Notes: generated by a model from the sequence alone, not told the origin. DNA of 64,000 nucleotides from CAWAHD01 sp963781785 (GCA_963781785.1 CAWAHD010000001.1:310001-374000); one strand, 5' to 3'; numbered from the stretch's first letter, positions 29,139-38,178 are shown. Program-made: numbers and translations.

Positions 29139-30059
29139 GTGATCGACCTTCGAGTGACGCTAGGGCGGCTGGCGCTCGACAACCCGGTGCTGGTGGCGTC
29201 CGGCACGTTCGGGTACATCGGTGAGATGGCGCCCTTCGTCCGGATCGAGCGGCTCGGGGGCGTCATCCCGAAGACCGTGACTTTTTCACCCCGGGCAGGC
29301 AATGCGACGCCGCGCACCGTCGAGACAGCATCGGGGCTGCTCAATGCAATCGGCCTGGATAACGACGGCGTTCGCCACTTCATCGACCACCACCTGCCTT
29401 ATCTGCGGACAGTCGGCACGGCGGTGATCGCCAACATCGCCGGGGAAGATGAAGACCAGTTCGTGTGTATGGCTGAGATGCTCAGCGCGGAGCCGGGCCT
29501 GGCGGCTCTCGAGCTCAACATTTCGTGCCCAAACATCAGCCGCGGGCTCGACCTCGGGATCGATCCGAGGGTCGTGGGGCGGCTGGTCGGTCGGGTCCGC
29601 GCCGCCAGCCCATTGCCGATCATCGCCAAGCTGACACCCAACGTGACAGACATCGTGCCGATCGCTGCCGCGGCGGCCGAGGCGGGCGCTGACGCCGTCA
29701 GTCTGATCAACACGCTGCGCGGCATGGCCGTCGACTGGCGTCGCCGGCGCCCGGTGCTCTCCTACGATGTCGGAGGACTGTCCGGCCCTGCGATCAAGCC
29801 AATCGCCCTGCGGATGGTCTGGGAGGTCGCTCAATCCTTGCCCGGGCTGCCGATCATTGGCATCGGCGGGATCGCCACAGCCGACGACGCACTCGAGTTC
29901 ATGGTTGCGGGCGCAGCGGCCGTCCAGGTCGGCACCGCGACGTTTTACGACCCCACCGCGGCCGAGCGCCTGCTCGATGACCTGATCGCCCGGCTTGAGG
30001 AAACCGGCGCGTCCGAGCTGCGCGAAATCGTGGGTACGCTCCGGTCCAATCGAGAGTAA
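29139..30059 (+). CDS. pyrD: Dihydroorotate dehydrogenase (class 1)
   Basis: 306 residues from GTG 29139, with a GGGAGCG Shine-Dalgarno-like sequence just upstream. The frame stays open far upstream (to 28113), but that part is antisense to the phosphatase gene and lacks homology. Features: LDNPVLVASGTFGY, ELNISCPNISRG (FMN and orotate binding), PIIAKLTPNVTDI, SLINTLRGMAVDW, LSGPAIKPIALRMV, GIGGIATADDALEFMVAGAAAVQVGTA. It oxidises dihydroorotate in pyrimidine synthesis. The Cys-containing loop is class 1B-like, but no pyrK is adjacent. Confidence 0.9.
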   Translation: MIDLRVTLGRLALDNPVLVASGTFGYIGEMAPFVRIERLGGVIPKTVTFSPRAGNATPRTVETASGLLNAIGLDNDGVRHFIDHHLPYLRTVGTAVIANIAGEDEDQFVCMAEMLSAEPGLAALELNISCPNISRGLDLGIDPRVVGRLVGRVRAASPLPIIAKLTPNVTDIVPIAAAAAEAGADAVSLINTLRGMAVDWRRRRPVLSYDVGGLSGPAIKPIALRMVWEVAQSLPGLPIIGIGGIATADDALEFMVAGAAAVQVGTATFYDPTAAERLLDDLIARLEETGASELREIVGTLRSNRE

Positions 30060-30063
30060 AAAA

Positions 30064-30096
30064 TCCAGCCAGTGCGTGTTGGACGTGCGCTGGCTC
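30064..30096 (+). terminator. Possible hairpin after pyrD
   Basis: An imperfect inverted repeat (AGCCAGTGCG ... CGCTGGCT) follows the pyrD stop by a few bases. A clear U-run is lacking, so factor-independent termination is uncertain. Confidence 0.3.
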
Positions 30097-30120
30097 ACTT
30101 CTGAATCGAAGGTGGTTTTA

Positions 30121-30148
30121 TTCATCCTTCATCCTTCATCCTTCATCC
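30121..30148. repeat. Short tandem repeat, four copies of TTCATCC
   Basis: Four perfect head-to-tail copies of a 7-bp unit between pyrD and the convergent methyltransferase gene. The last copy overlaps the methyltransferase stop codon region (30143-30145). A 7-bp unit would change the reading frame if it expanded inside a gene, but here it lies at the very end. Confidence 0.85.
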
Positions 30149-30850
30149 TTTGATTCGATAGATCGTTCCCTCGATCGAGCGTCCGGATTCAGTCTGGGCG
30201 GTTGCTCGCTCTGCCTGGCACGGGAGGCCGAGCGACCTGATGGCAGCAGGAAAGGCCTCGGCGGCAACGCGATAGGGGCTAGAAATCAAGGCCGTGCCGC
30301 CGGGCGCCAGCATCTTTGCCAGCAGGTTGGCCACCAGAGGCACGAGCGAAGACTCATAGATGACGTCGGCACCAAGGATCAAGGGAAACCGGTCATCAGG
30401 CAAGTTGCGCCAGTCAAGCCGGCGGGTGGCGAAACGAGCCGGGTCGAACTGGTTGAGAGCGGCGGAGCGAGCGACGAAATTGAGCGGGGCCTGGTCATAA
30501 TCGGAAAATTGGACGCTCAGGCCCCGCGCCAGGGCAACCAGGCCGGCCAGGCCCAGTCCGCAGCCGATTTCCAAGGTTTCGCCAGCGGTTTTTCCGTCGA
30601 CCGGCTCGGGTAACGGTTCGCGCGCCACGGCCTGGGCCAGCAAGTACGCACCTGGCCACAGGTAGGCCCAATACGGCATGTAATCGTCCCGCCGATTCCA
30701 GTCGAGAACGACCGGGTCATCAAGCAGGCGGTCGGGATCCGTCGGCCGCACCAGGCGAATCGTGCGACCCTCGAATTCGAGCGCTGTCACCGCCACGGGA
30801 CCCTGATATTCCGTTGCGCCAGGACCGACGGTCGCGGCACCGTGCGTCAT
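30143..30850 (-). CDS. Class I SAM-dependent methyltransferase (METTL/NNMT-like)
   Basis: 235 residues from the ATG at 30850; the frame extends upstream to 30955 without support. Motif I is LEIGCGLGLAGL, followed by VQFSDYDQAPLNFVARSA, then RRLDWRNLPDDRFPLILGADVIYE (typical of methyltransferase family 16 / lysine methyltransferase-like proteins), and LAPGGTALISSPYR. The DVIYE post-II motif suggests protein or small-molecule N-methylation, but the substrate is unknown. Confidence 0.82.
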   Translation of the reverse strand: MTHGAATVGPGATEYQGPVAVTALEFEGRTIRLVRPTDPDRLLDDPVVLDWNRRDDYMPYWAYLWPGAYLLAQAVAREPLPEPVDGKTAGETLEIGCGLGLAGLVALARGLSVQFSDYDQAPLNFVARSAALNQFDPARFATRRLDWRNLPDDRFPLILGADVIYESSLVPLVANLLAKMLAPGGTALISSPYRVAAEAFPAAIRSLGLPCQAERATAQTESGRSIEGTIYRIKG

Positions 30851-30997
30851 GTGCGTCACTCCCTGACAGGCATTGGCACAAAATGGCACTCGGTGGCACT
30901 TTTTCGGCAGGTCTTCGCGCCAGTCCAAGCGCGATTCTCGAGCCCGAGCCCGCACTGGCCGGCGTGGCTCCGAGGGGCGAGGAAATGACGAGAGTGG

Positions 30998-31669
30998 CTA
31001 GCCACGATGTTGCTGGTCCCCGCTCGCGCTGAGCCGCCACAGGAGCCCGGAGTAAACCAGGTAGTCGCGCACCTCGGAAGCGGCGGCGTCACCATCCCGG
31101 CTTACCGTGACCCGGAGGTCGGCTTGCCTGTTGGCGATGAGGCATCGACCGCAGTCCCTGGCATCAGACACGCCACCGGCCAGCGCGATGAAGAAGGCGT
31201 CGGCCAGCCGGGACGGCTGAGTTTCACGGCCCCGGCCGATCCGACCCCGGCTCATCCCGTCGAGTGCCTTTTGGCGAAACCAGGCCTCGAGGTCGGCATG
31301 CGCGTCGATCTCGCGCTGGATCGCGTAGGCCCGTGCCTTGCGCACTCCCAGAAGCCTCGCGGCGGCCCACTCGACGGGTGCATTCTCCTCGGTCGCCATC
31401 ACAAAGGCATTGAGCCGGAAATAAAGCTCGAGGAGCTTGAGGGCCGCGGGCGTGAGTGGTTTCTGCGGGACGGGCGGCCGCCGATCGACAACCGAGTCAG
31501 GCGCCGACGCGAAGGGCCCCCTGGCCGCCGGCGTCCGCGTGCCGGACCGCGGCGAACCGAACGCCTTACGGGTGCGAAACGTCCGGAACGTCCCGCCGAT
31601 CTTCCAGCGTTTGCGACCGCGCTCAGTCGTGATTGCCAAACCTCCGTTTGGGAGCTGTACTCTGGTCAT
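30998..31669 (-). CDS. Uncharacterised protein with HTH-like segment
   Basis: A 223-residue protein if started at ATG 31669; the frame is open to 32140, but the upstream part has low-quality composition. A basic, Arg/Pro/Ser-rich N-terminal half is followed by a helical domain: LTPAALKLLELYFRLNAFVMATEENAPVEWAAARLLGVRKARAYAIQREIDAHADLEAWF (residues approx. 90-150) and a C-terminal ADAFFIALAGGVSDARDCGRCLIANRQADL. No known family. The helical middle could be a winged-helix or HTH domain. Confidence 0.6.
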   Translation of the reverse strand: MTRVQLPNGGLAITTERGRKRWKIGGTFRTFRTRKAFGSPRSGTRTPAARGPFASAPDSVVDRRPPVPQKPLTPAALKLLELYFRLNAFVMATEENAPVEWAAARLLGVRKARAYAIQREIDAHADLEAWFRQKALDGMSRGRIGRGRETQPSRLADAFFIALAGGVSDARDCGRCLIANRQADLRVTVSRDGDAAASEVRDYLVYSGLLWRLSASGDQQHRG

Positions 31670-32944
31670 GATGCGCACAGACATCCCTCTATATAACACG
31701 AAACCGAGGGTATTGTGCGCTTCTTGCGCGCGAACTCGGCGGATGCCAAAGCCTACAAAAGACTTATGACCTAGCGACTTGTCCACTCTCACGCGTTTGC
31801 CCGGGCGGCTTGCCATCGCCGGCACGCGGCCGGAGTCTGGGCCAATTTCCGACGTTCGGATCTTCCTTTTTGCTGGTTGGTGGCTTCCTCCTGGCTGATC
31901 CGCCCGCTTGTCAAGTCGCGAATGAGAGCCAGAATTCGCCGCAACTTCCATGAGATCTTGTTCTTGTGTAATCAGCGTAGTTGCATCGAAATTGGGTTCG
32001 TTCGTCGCGTTTTCGTGTTGTTCAAGATCAGTCATCCATCTTTGCCAGTTGTTCCCGAAGTGGTTAGATTCAGGGGTCGCGGCTCGGCCAGTTCCTGAGT
32101 TGCGAATCGGAAGCGAAACCGGCGGGAATTCCGTCTGCATTCCGCGACGCCGTTCAGGGTTTTACCGGTTGTGCCCAACGAAGGGGGTTCGTCGGCCTTC
32201 GCCCGCCACGCGCCGCCCCGGATGCTGACGGGCAAGATGCCCGTCCCCCACCGGCCATGTGGTAGAGTTGGGCGAGTCAACGCCTTGGCGATGCTTCCTT
32301 ATCGCGACATATCTCCGACTCCGGACCAAAGCTGAGCTGCCGCCTGCATTGCGAGAACTGCACACGGCCAGGCCGCCTCATAGCGTTCGACTTCGGAGAG
32401 TGCTGAGACAGTACTGGCCTGGCCCACCCCAAGCGAATATGCTGAGGGGTAGGGGTGGGTCTTCAAAGTGTTCGGCGACGACGATCATTTCCAGGCACGT
32501 ACTTTCGCGGGAGCGAAAGGCGACGATTGAGGTCGCCGCATGCTTGGTGGTGCACGGCCTGGCCAATCTGGGCGGATGGCTGGCACGATAGCTCAAGCGG
32601 AGTGATGCCGATTCGACTCGACGCCGCGCCGCCGGCCCCGATCGACGGCCGTCGTTGTGCGCTGGTGACTGGCCGATCGACTCCGCCCAACGTCCTTTGC
32701 ACGATCGCGCGTGCCCAGATTAGCCGATTGTGACTCTGGCAACGCGTTGCCTGCGCATCATTTCATTTCATCGGGCTAGCATCGTTCGTTCGGTCGACCT
32801 TTCGCGGGACTCTGCATTGTGTGTGCGTTATTTTCCGACGTTCCGCCAAGCATCTCATGACCGAGGCATGCGTGGCGCATGCCGGCCCCCCACGCCCATT
32901 CCCAATTGACAGCAAACATCCAGCGTGACTACAATTGAATTGTT
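31670..32944. other. Long intergenic stretch upstream of the iron-uptake operon
   Basis: About 1.3 kb without a supportable gene. Reading frames are short (60-110 codons), conflicting and Arg-rich. The last part is more AT-rich and leads into the Fur-box-like palindrome at 32945. The remainder may hold decayed sequence. Confidence 0.5.
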
Positions 32945-32963
32945 ATTGAGACTCAATCTCAAT
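32945..32963. promoter_or_regulatory. Fur-box-like operator upstream of the FTR1 operon
   Basis: A 19-bp palindrome ATTGAGACTCAATCTCAAT with perfect 7-bp arms (ATTGAGA / TCTCAAT) around a 5-bp centre. This matches the TGAGA-n5-TCTCA core of many bacterial Fur boxes, and 19 bp is the classical length. It sits in an AT-rich island just before an iron permease/P19 gene pair, so ferric-uptake control is the natural reading. A related Fur-family regulator such as PerR or Zur is possible. Confidence 0.75.
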
Positions 32964-33075
32964 TGAAGAGTGGGGCAGAGGCACTGCCGGTGCCTTGGTG
33001 CGGATACATTCCGTTCGGGGTGATCGCCACGATGAGTCGTGTCGAGATCAGGGGCTGTGTGGCGGCCGTGGCCGT

Positions 33076-35385
33076 ATGGGCGTGTCGCTTTGCGGTTTGG
33101 GAGTTGCACGAAGCGACGGTGCGGAAGTTTCGGGCATCGTTCGCATGCCCGAGCTTTGCTCGCCAGCGGTAAGCCCGGCAGTGGTTTACCTGACACCGGC
33201 CCACGCCGACGCAGGACCGATTTCGCCGGTGCCGGCGCAGGTGGGAGAATCGCCCGGTCAACCTCGGCATACAGACGTTGTTCTGGTGAACCAGCGCGGA
33301 CTGCAATTCATCCCGCGGGTGCAAGCCATCGCACAAGGCCAGAGCGTGCGATTCACCAATCAAGATGGCGAGACGCACAACGTGCATGTGTTCGGACCGG
33401 GGATGGCATTCAATCAATCGATGGCGCCGGGACAATTTCGGGACTTCCTGCCCGCCGAGGCGGGTGTGATGCGGTTGGCGTGCGACATTCACCATCACAT
33501 GCGGGGATTTGTCATCGTCAGCCCGACTCGCTGGGTGCAGGTTTGCAACCGGGAGGGACGATTCCGGCTCGACGGAGTTCCCGCCGGCCACTACGTCTTG
33601 CGCGTGTGGCAGGAGATGAGCGAGCCGCTCAAGAGGCCCATCGAAGTTGCGAGTGGCAAGGCGCTTGAGCTGCCCGACCTGGTCTTGACCGAACTGGCCG
33701 AGTCGAGGAAGGCGACTGCTGCGGGGCCAACGAACGAGCGATCGGCTCCGGTGCGGCCGTGGCCCCAAGTGCTGGACCGGATCGGCATGTCCCTGGCGGC
33801 CAGCCGCGATGCGGCCGCCCGGCCCGGTGAGCTGGCCAGGGCACGACGCTTTGCCGAAGACGCGTACTGGGCCGAGTTTGAAGCTTCCGACCTCGAGACG
33901 GCAGTCCGAAAATACCTCGGCTATTCACGTGCCGGCGAGCTTGAGCAGCAATTCCGCGCGATCCGCGCGGCGGTGCGCGACGTGGCTCAGAAGCGGCGCG
34001 ATCCATCGGATCTTGCCGATCTGTGCTACCGGCTGATCTCGGACCTGGTGGCCGTCACCCGGGAGCTTGATGCCAAGGGTGTCACCGATCGATCACGGAT
34101 CGATGCGGCGGCCGGCGGCGTGGATTTGATCGTGCCGGAAACCGGCGGCGACCCACAGGCGCTGCTCCAGGCATTCAAGCGCGGCCTCCGAGGCGTCGAC
34201 CTTGCGGCCGAACAGGACGGGCCGGACGAGGCCGCTTCCGAGCTGACGACGGTTTACATGACGCAGTTCGAGCCCCTGGAGAGGTACTTGCTCGGGCGCA
34301 GCCCGCAGGAAGTGCGGCCGTTGGAGATTCAGTTCAACAACCTGCGCGGCGACCTGGCGGGCGGTCTCAAAGGAGAAGAACTGGGAGCTCGGCTCGACGC
34401 GATCTCCTCCCACGTCGAAACCTTGATCGCCCGGCTCGAGGCCCAGCCGGCCGGCCGGTTCGGGCCGGCGTTTGTCGCTTCACTCGTGACGATCCTCCGC
34501 GAGGGGATCGAAGTGATCCTGATCCTCACCATGCTGCTCGTGCTTGTCGGCAAGGCCACAAGCGTCCCGGCTGTAGACTCTCCGGCTGACGACCGGGCCC
34601 ACGGGTCAGGCGAATCGGTGGGAGCGTCGGCCGGCCGCACGAAACAACGAGCCGCACGGGCGATCTGGTTGGGAGTGGCTCTGGCCGTGGCAGCCAGCCT
34701 CGCGACTGCGGTGGCCTTGAACGTTCTGGTCATCTCGGCTCAGGGTGCTGCCCGCGAGGTCCTCGAAGGCGCTGTCATGCTGGCTGCCGCCGGAGTGCTC
34801 TACTACGTCAGCTTCTGGCTGATCTCGCACACCGAGGCCAAGCGGTGGATGGACTTCCTCAAGCGACAGGCCCGCCGAGGACTGGAACTGGGCGGGCAGG
34901 GGACCCTGGGGCTGACTGCCTTTCTGGCTGTCTACCGGGAAGGAGCCGAGACGGCCCTCATGTATCAGGCCCTGCTGGGAAGCGAAGGCCGGACGCAGGC
35001 GGGATTCCTCGGCCTCGCTGCCGGACTGGCCGTAGGTCTCTTGCTCCTGGCGGGAATCGCCGTGCTCTTGCGCGTTTCCACCGTCCGGCTGCCGATGCAG
35101 GCGTTCTTCCGGCTCTCCGGTTTCTTCCTGTTTGCGCTGGCTATCGTGTTCGCCGGTAACGGCGTCTTCGAGCTTCAGAACGCGGATGTTCTGCTCATCA
35201 CCAATCTCGCCTGGATGGGCCGGGGACTTCCCTGGGCGGGCTTGTATCCCAATCTTCAGGTCGTCTCGGTGCAGGTGCTTCTCGTGGCCGGGGCGATCCT
35301 GGCGTGGGCCGTGATCCCACGTGCCTCGCTGGGACGGAATGCCACGGGCTCGTCCGGCGTTACGATCGCCGCCAAGCGCGGATGA
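33076..35385 (+). CDS. FTR1-family iron permease with N-terminal cupredoxin-like domain
   Basis: About 769 residues. The N-terminal part (33.2-33.5 kb) is a cupredoxin-like domain with type 1 copper ligands in ETHNVHVF (His) and ACDIHHHM (Cys, His, Met), then a carboxypeptidase-regulatory-like beta domain and a helical region. The C-terminal FTR1 domain (from ~34.45 kb) has seven membrane helices and two REXXE iron motifs: REGIE near 34498 and REGAE near 34938. It should import iron after oxidation, as in Ftr1/EfeU systems. The in-frame ATG at 33076 gives a poor signal peptide. An ATG at 33032 in another frame (SRVEIRGCVAAVAVWAC) looks better, hinting at a lost base near 33085. Confidence 0.82.
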   Translation: MGVSLCGLGVARSDGAEVSGIVRMPELCSPAVSPAVVYLTPAHADAGPISPVPAQVGESPGQPRHTDVVLVNQRGLQFIPRVQAIAQGQSVRFTNQDGETHNVHVFGPGMAFNQSMAPGQFRDFLPAEAGVMRLACDIHHHMRGFVIVSPTRWVQVCNREGRFRLDGVPAGHYVLRVWQEMSEPLKRPIEVASGKALELPDLVLTELAESRKATAAGPTNERSAPVRPWPQVLDRIGMSLAASRDAAARPGELARARRFAEDAYWAEFEASDLETAVRKYLGYSRAGELEQQFRAIRAAVRDVAQKRRDPSDLADLCYRLISDLVAVTRELDAKGVTDRSRIDAAAGGVDLIVPETGGDPQALLQAFKRGLRGVDLAAEQDGPDEAASELTTVYMTQFEPLERYLLGRSPQEVRPLEIQFNNLRGDLAGGLKGEELGARLDAISSHVETLIARLEAQPAGRFGPAFVASLVTILREGIEVILILTMLLVLVGKATSVPAVDSPADDRAHGSGESVGASAGRTKQRAARAIWLGVALAVAASLATAVALNVLVISAQGAAREVLEGAVMLAAAGVLYYVSFWLISHTEAKRWMDFLKRQARRGLELGGQGTLGLTAFLAVYREGAETALMYQALLGSEGRTQAGFLGLAAGLAVGLLLLAGIAVLLRVSTVRLPMQAFFRLSGFFLFALAIVFAGNGVFELQNADVLLITNLAWMGRGLPWAGLYPNLQVVSVQVLLVAGAILAWAVIPRASLGRNATGSSGVTIAAKRG

Positions 35386-35406
35386 GGCACAAGGGAGAAC
35401 GTTGCC

Positions 35407-36057
35407 GTGCTCGAGCGCTGGAAGGGTCTGATGGTGGTCGGCCTGATCCTCACGAGCGTGGTCGTTGTCCTGGCACTCAACGTGAACTGGAAAGGGTGGC
35501 GCGGGCAAGGGGCGAACGAGACCCGATCTCCCTCGCCTGCCCGGGCGCCCTTGAGCGGCGTCCGGCCGCCTGCCGGATTTCGCGAGTACCCGATTGGCGA
35601 CGACGTCGAGCGAAATCAGATTCGGATTGCTGCGGTCTATCTCCCGCCGGTGCAGATGGAGGGGATCACCGATCCCTCGTCCTCGGCGCTCATTCACCTC
35701 GAGGCCGATATCCACGCCACGGAGGGCAACCGGAACGGTTTCGCCAAGGATGAGTTTGTCCCCTACCTGCGAGTGCGCTACACGATCGCTTCGGCGGGCG
35801 TGTCAGATCCCGGAAAAACGCGCGAGTCGATCCAGGGCACGATGATGCCCATGGTCGCACGCGACGGCCTCCATTATGGCGCCACCATCGAAATGCCGCA
35901 GCCCGGCCGCTACAAGCTGACGTATGCCATCGATCCTCCCTCAGCGGGAGGACTGGGGCGCCACGCCGATAAAGCGACCGGCGTCGATCCCTGGTGGAAA
36001 CCGTTCGAGGTCACGTTTGACTGGGATTATCCCGGCCCTCCCAGACCGCAGGAATGA
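35407..36057 (+). CDS. P19/Tp34-like periplasmic iron-binding protein
   Basis: A 216-residue protein starting at GTG 35407, 21 bp after the permease gene, with GGGAG upstream. An N-terminal membrane anchor or signal (MVVGLILTSVVVVLALNV) is followed by the P19/FetP domain: EYPIGDDVERNQIRIAAVYLPPVQM, ALIHLEADIHATEGN, FVPYLRVRYTI, GTMMPMVARDGLHYGATI, and PPSAGGLGRHADKATG. Homologues bind iron and copper and work with FTR1-type permeases in Campylobacter and others. With the upstream gene it forms a two-gene iron-uptake operon under the Fur-box-like site. Confidence 0.87.
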   Translation: MLERWKGLMVVGLILTSVVVVLALNVNWKGWRGQGANETRSPSPARAPLSGVRPPAGFREYPIGDDVERNQIRIAAVYLPPVQMEGITDPSSSALIHLEADIHATEGNRNGFAKDEFVPYLRVRYTIASAGVSDPGKTRESIQGTMMPMVARDGLHYGATIEMPQPGRYKLTYAIDPPSAGGLGRHADKATGVDPWWKPFEVTFDWDYPGPPRPQE

Positions 36058-36076
36058 GCTTGGGCCGCTCGTCCGG

Positions 36077-36616
36077 CTAGACTTCGATGAGCGGCACGAA
36101 TCGCCGAAACCGTTCGCACAAGGCATCCGCCAACTGGACTGGTTCGGTGAAGCGGCCGTCCGGGTCAGCCTGGAGGGCCAGCGCCATCGCCTCCTGTCCG
36201 AGGTTGATGCGCAAGAGCCCGAACGGAACCACTCGCATCTTCCGCAGCTTGATTCCGAGGACCTCACGCAGCATGGCATCGTCTCCGGCCACGATCGGCT
36301 CGGGCGTCAGAACCAGAGCGGTCAAGCCAATGACCAGCCCCCGCCAGGGAGGGAAGCGGCCGTTGGCCGCCATGGCCAGCCGCATGAGCAAACGCTCGTA
36401 AGCTGCGCGGGTTCCATCCACGTCGACCGGCTGCCGGGCGACAACCACCACGCTTTGAGATTTCCCGATCAAGGGGAGCCGGCTCAAACGAACGACTCGA
36501 CGGTAAAAACGCAGCACATCCAGCGGCGGATCCCGGAATTCTTCTCCCTCTTCCAAGGTCGAACCGGCTTCTCGCAAGAGAGGGTCGATCAGTTCCATGA
36601 GGTGGTCCTCAATCAT
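36077..36616 (-). CDS. Uncharacterised protein
   Basis: About 179 residues from ATG 36616 (the frame extends to 36679). Composition is that of a globular cytosolic protein: ELIDPLLREAGSTLEEGEEF, VLRFYRRVVRLSRLPLIGKSQSVVVVARQPVDVD, ANGRFPPWRGLVIGLTALVLTPEPI, MALALQADPDGRFTEPVQLADALCERFRRFVPLIEV. No family is recognised. It is convergent with the P19-like gene, 19 bp away. Confidence 0.65.
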   Translation of the reverse strand: MIEDHLMELIDPLLREAGSTLEEGEEFRDPPLDVLRFYRRVVRLSRLPLIGKSQSVVVVARQPVDVDGTRAAYERLLMRLAMAANGRFPPWRGLVIGLTALVLTPEPIVAGDDAMLREVLGIKLRKMRVVPFGLLRINLGQEAMALALQADPDGRFTEPVQLADALCERFRRFVPLIEV

Positions 36617-36690
36617 GGCGCGCGGCGGCTCCGTGGGGAGACGACCCGAATCAGAGTGGAGAAGGCACACATGAAACAAAGATCAAGGTG

Positions 36691-36774
36691 AAGACCAAGA
36701 TTAAGACTAAGACTAAGACTAAGACTAAGACTAAGACCAAGACTAAGATTAAGATTAGGATTAAGATTAAGATG
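36691..36774. repeat. Hexanucleotide tandem repeat (AAGACT type)
   Basis: Fourteen head-to-tail 6-bp units of the form AAGAyy (mostly AAGACT and AAGATT), with five consecutive perfect AAGACT copies. It lies between two divergent genes, immediately before the ribosome-binding site of the thioesterase gene (GTG at 36794, AGGAAGAAG just upstream). In one frame it would encode alternating Lys-Thr/Ile; in the antisense frame Leu-Ser/Leu-Val. Confidence 0.9.
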
Positions 36775-36793
36775 AAATCCAGGAAGAAGATCC

Positions 36794-37339
36794 GTGCACG
36801 AGCACGAGAAAGATTGGGACCCAAGTATGATGATGGAGGACATGTCACCCAAGCCAGCGTCGGCCTCTCGGGTGAGTCTGGCGATCATTACCGAGCCGTT
36901 TCAGGCAAATTCGAACGGTACGTTGCATGGTGGCGTCATACTCAAGCTGGTTGACGAGTGCGGCGCGATCGCCGCACTGCGGCATGCGGGGAAAGGCCAG
37001 ATTACCACGGCGGCAATCGATCAGATGACCTTTCTGGGGCCGGTCTACGTCGGGGAGCGCGTCGAGATCACGGCAGAGGTCACTTATGTGGGGCGAACGT
37101 CGATCGAGACGCGCGTCGAGGTCTTTGCAGAGCCCATCGAAACCGCGATGCGGCGAAAAGTCGGCGTCGGCTATGGACTGTATGTGGCACTCGACGAATC
37201 GAGCCTGCGGCCGCGGCCCGTTCCACCGCTCTTGATCACCACCGATGCCGAGCGCATGGCCCAAGACGAAGCGCACGCCCGCCAGGTGGTTCGGCTGGCC
37301 CGCCGGGCCAAGGCACAAGGGCACGAGGCGGCTCGTTGA
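36794..37339 (+). CDS. Hotdog-fold acyl-CoA thioesterase
   Basis: A 181-residue protein with GTG start at 36794 preceded by AGGAAGAAG. The hotdog domain is of the YciA/BACH type: TEPFQANSNGTLHGGVILKLVDECGAIAALRHAG (active-site Asn and Asp region), TTAAIDQMTFLGPVYVGERVEITAEVTYVGRTSIETRVEVFAEP. The C-terminal helix is typical of this class. It hydrolyses acyl-CoA thioesters in the cytosol. The hexanucleotide array directly upstream may influence expression. Confidence 0.87.
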   Translation: MHEHEKDWDPSMMMEDMSPKPASASRVSLAIITEPFQANSNGTLHGGVILKLVDECGAIAALRHAGKGQITTAAIDQMTFLGPVYVGERVEITAEVTYVGRTSIETRVEVFAEPIETAMRRKVGVGYGLYVALDESSLRPRPVPPLLITTDAERMAQDEAHARQVVRLARRAKAQGHEAAR

Positions 37340-37414
37340 TTCGTCAGAGCGTCAGTGCTCTCGATCGGACCAGGCGTCGTTCGCTCTCGTCGCGGGCGAG
37401 ACGGACCATTCGGG

Positions 37415-37747
37415 TCAATCCCGCGGCTGGGAGAGTGGAGATTCCATTTCGGGTGCCGCGACAGGAGTCGAGGCCGCGCCGGGCAACTCGAATTTCGGGA
37501 CCGAGGCTTCGGTATAGGCAGACTCGGAAGATGCCGGTTCGGTGGATCGCCAGGACGGGCTGGAACTTGATGAAGATCGGCCGGTCCCGGAAATGTCGAA
37601 TTCGTCCACGGCACCGCTCAACCCTTTCTTGAACTCGACGATTCCTTTGCCCAGCGAACGGCCTACCTCGGGGAGGCGCTTCCCAAAAATGAGAACCGCC
37701 AGCCCCATGAGCAGCAACATCTCGAACCAACCAACATTGGGAAGCAT
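37415..37747 (-). CDS. tatA: TatA/TatE-family twin-arginine translocase subunit
   Basis: A 110-residue protein with the TatA layout: an N-terminal membrane helix (GWFEMLLLMGLAVLIFG), the hinge and amphipathic helix KRLPEVGRSLGKGIVEFKKGLSG, then a long Ser/Pro-rich disordered tail. The FGxxxLPxxxRxxG pattern is intact. It forms the Tat protein-conducting assembly. It is the last of three TatA-like genes in a row on this strand. Confidence 0.87.
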   Translation of the reverse strand: MLPNVGWFEMLLLMGLAVLIFGKRLPEVGRSLGKGIVEFKKGLSGAVDEFDISGTGRSSSSSSPSWRSTEPASSESAYTEASVPKFELPGAASTPVAAPEMESPLSQPRD

Positions 37748-37877
37748 GCCATAAACTCCGCGATGACATCGAGGGAAGCGCGAGAATCGAAATCCGCCCG
37801 AACGCCGATCAATCCTGCTCTGGATCAGCAGACTGGGCCGGGGTCGGTACGCCGGACGGCACGAGGGCTATACGCGG

Positions 37878-38090
37878 TCACGGATTGGAGTTCGTCTTTT
37901 TGTCGGCAGTCACCGCCTGATCGATCTCTTCCTCGATCCCGGAGACACCTTTCTTGAACTCGGTGACGCTCTTGCCCAGCGATCGCATGACGCTGGGCAA
38001 ACGGTTTCCAAAGATCAACAGACAGACAAGCGCGATCAGGATCGTCTCCCAGCCACCGACACTGGGGAGCAGGAACGCAAAAGGCATCAT
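37878..38090 (-). CDS. tatA: TatA/TatE-family twin-arginine translocase subunit (second copy)
   Basis: A 70-residue protein from ATG 38090 (ATG at 38087 also possible). Membrane helix GGWETILIALVCLLIFG, then NRLPSVMRSLGKSVTEFKKGVSGIEEE. This is a compact canonical TatA. It lies 130 bp upstream of the first-described copy on the same strand. Confidence 0.87.
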   Translation of the reverse strand: MMPFAFLLPSVGGWETILIALVCLLIFGNRLPSVMRSLGKSVTEFKKGVSGIEEEIDQAVTADKKTNSNP

Positions 38091-38178
38091 GGTCGGATTC
38101 CTCGGATCAGAGTCATTTCCCTGGAACGTGGAGAACGATGGGCCTGGCCTGGCCAGGATGGCAGGTGGCCGTTTTGTC

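Noticed and set aside
36688..36954. Lys-Thr-repeat protein encoded by the hexanucleotide array
   Set aside because: The frame is simply the translation of the repeat followed by an out-of-frame read of the thioesterase gene; no homology or independent signal.
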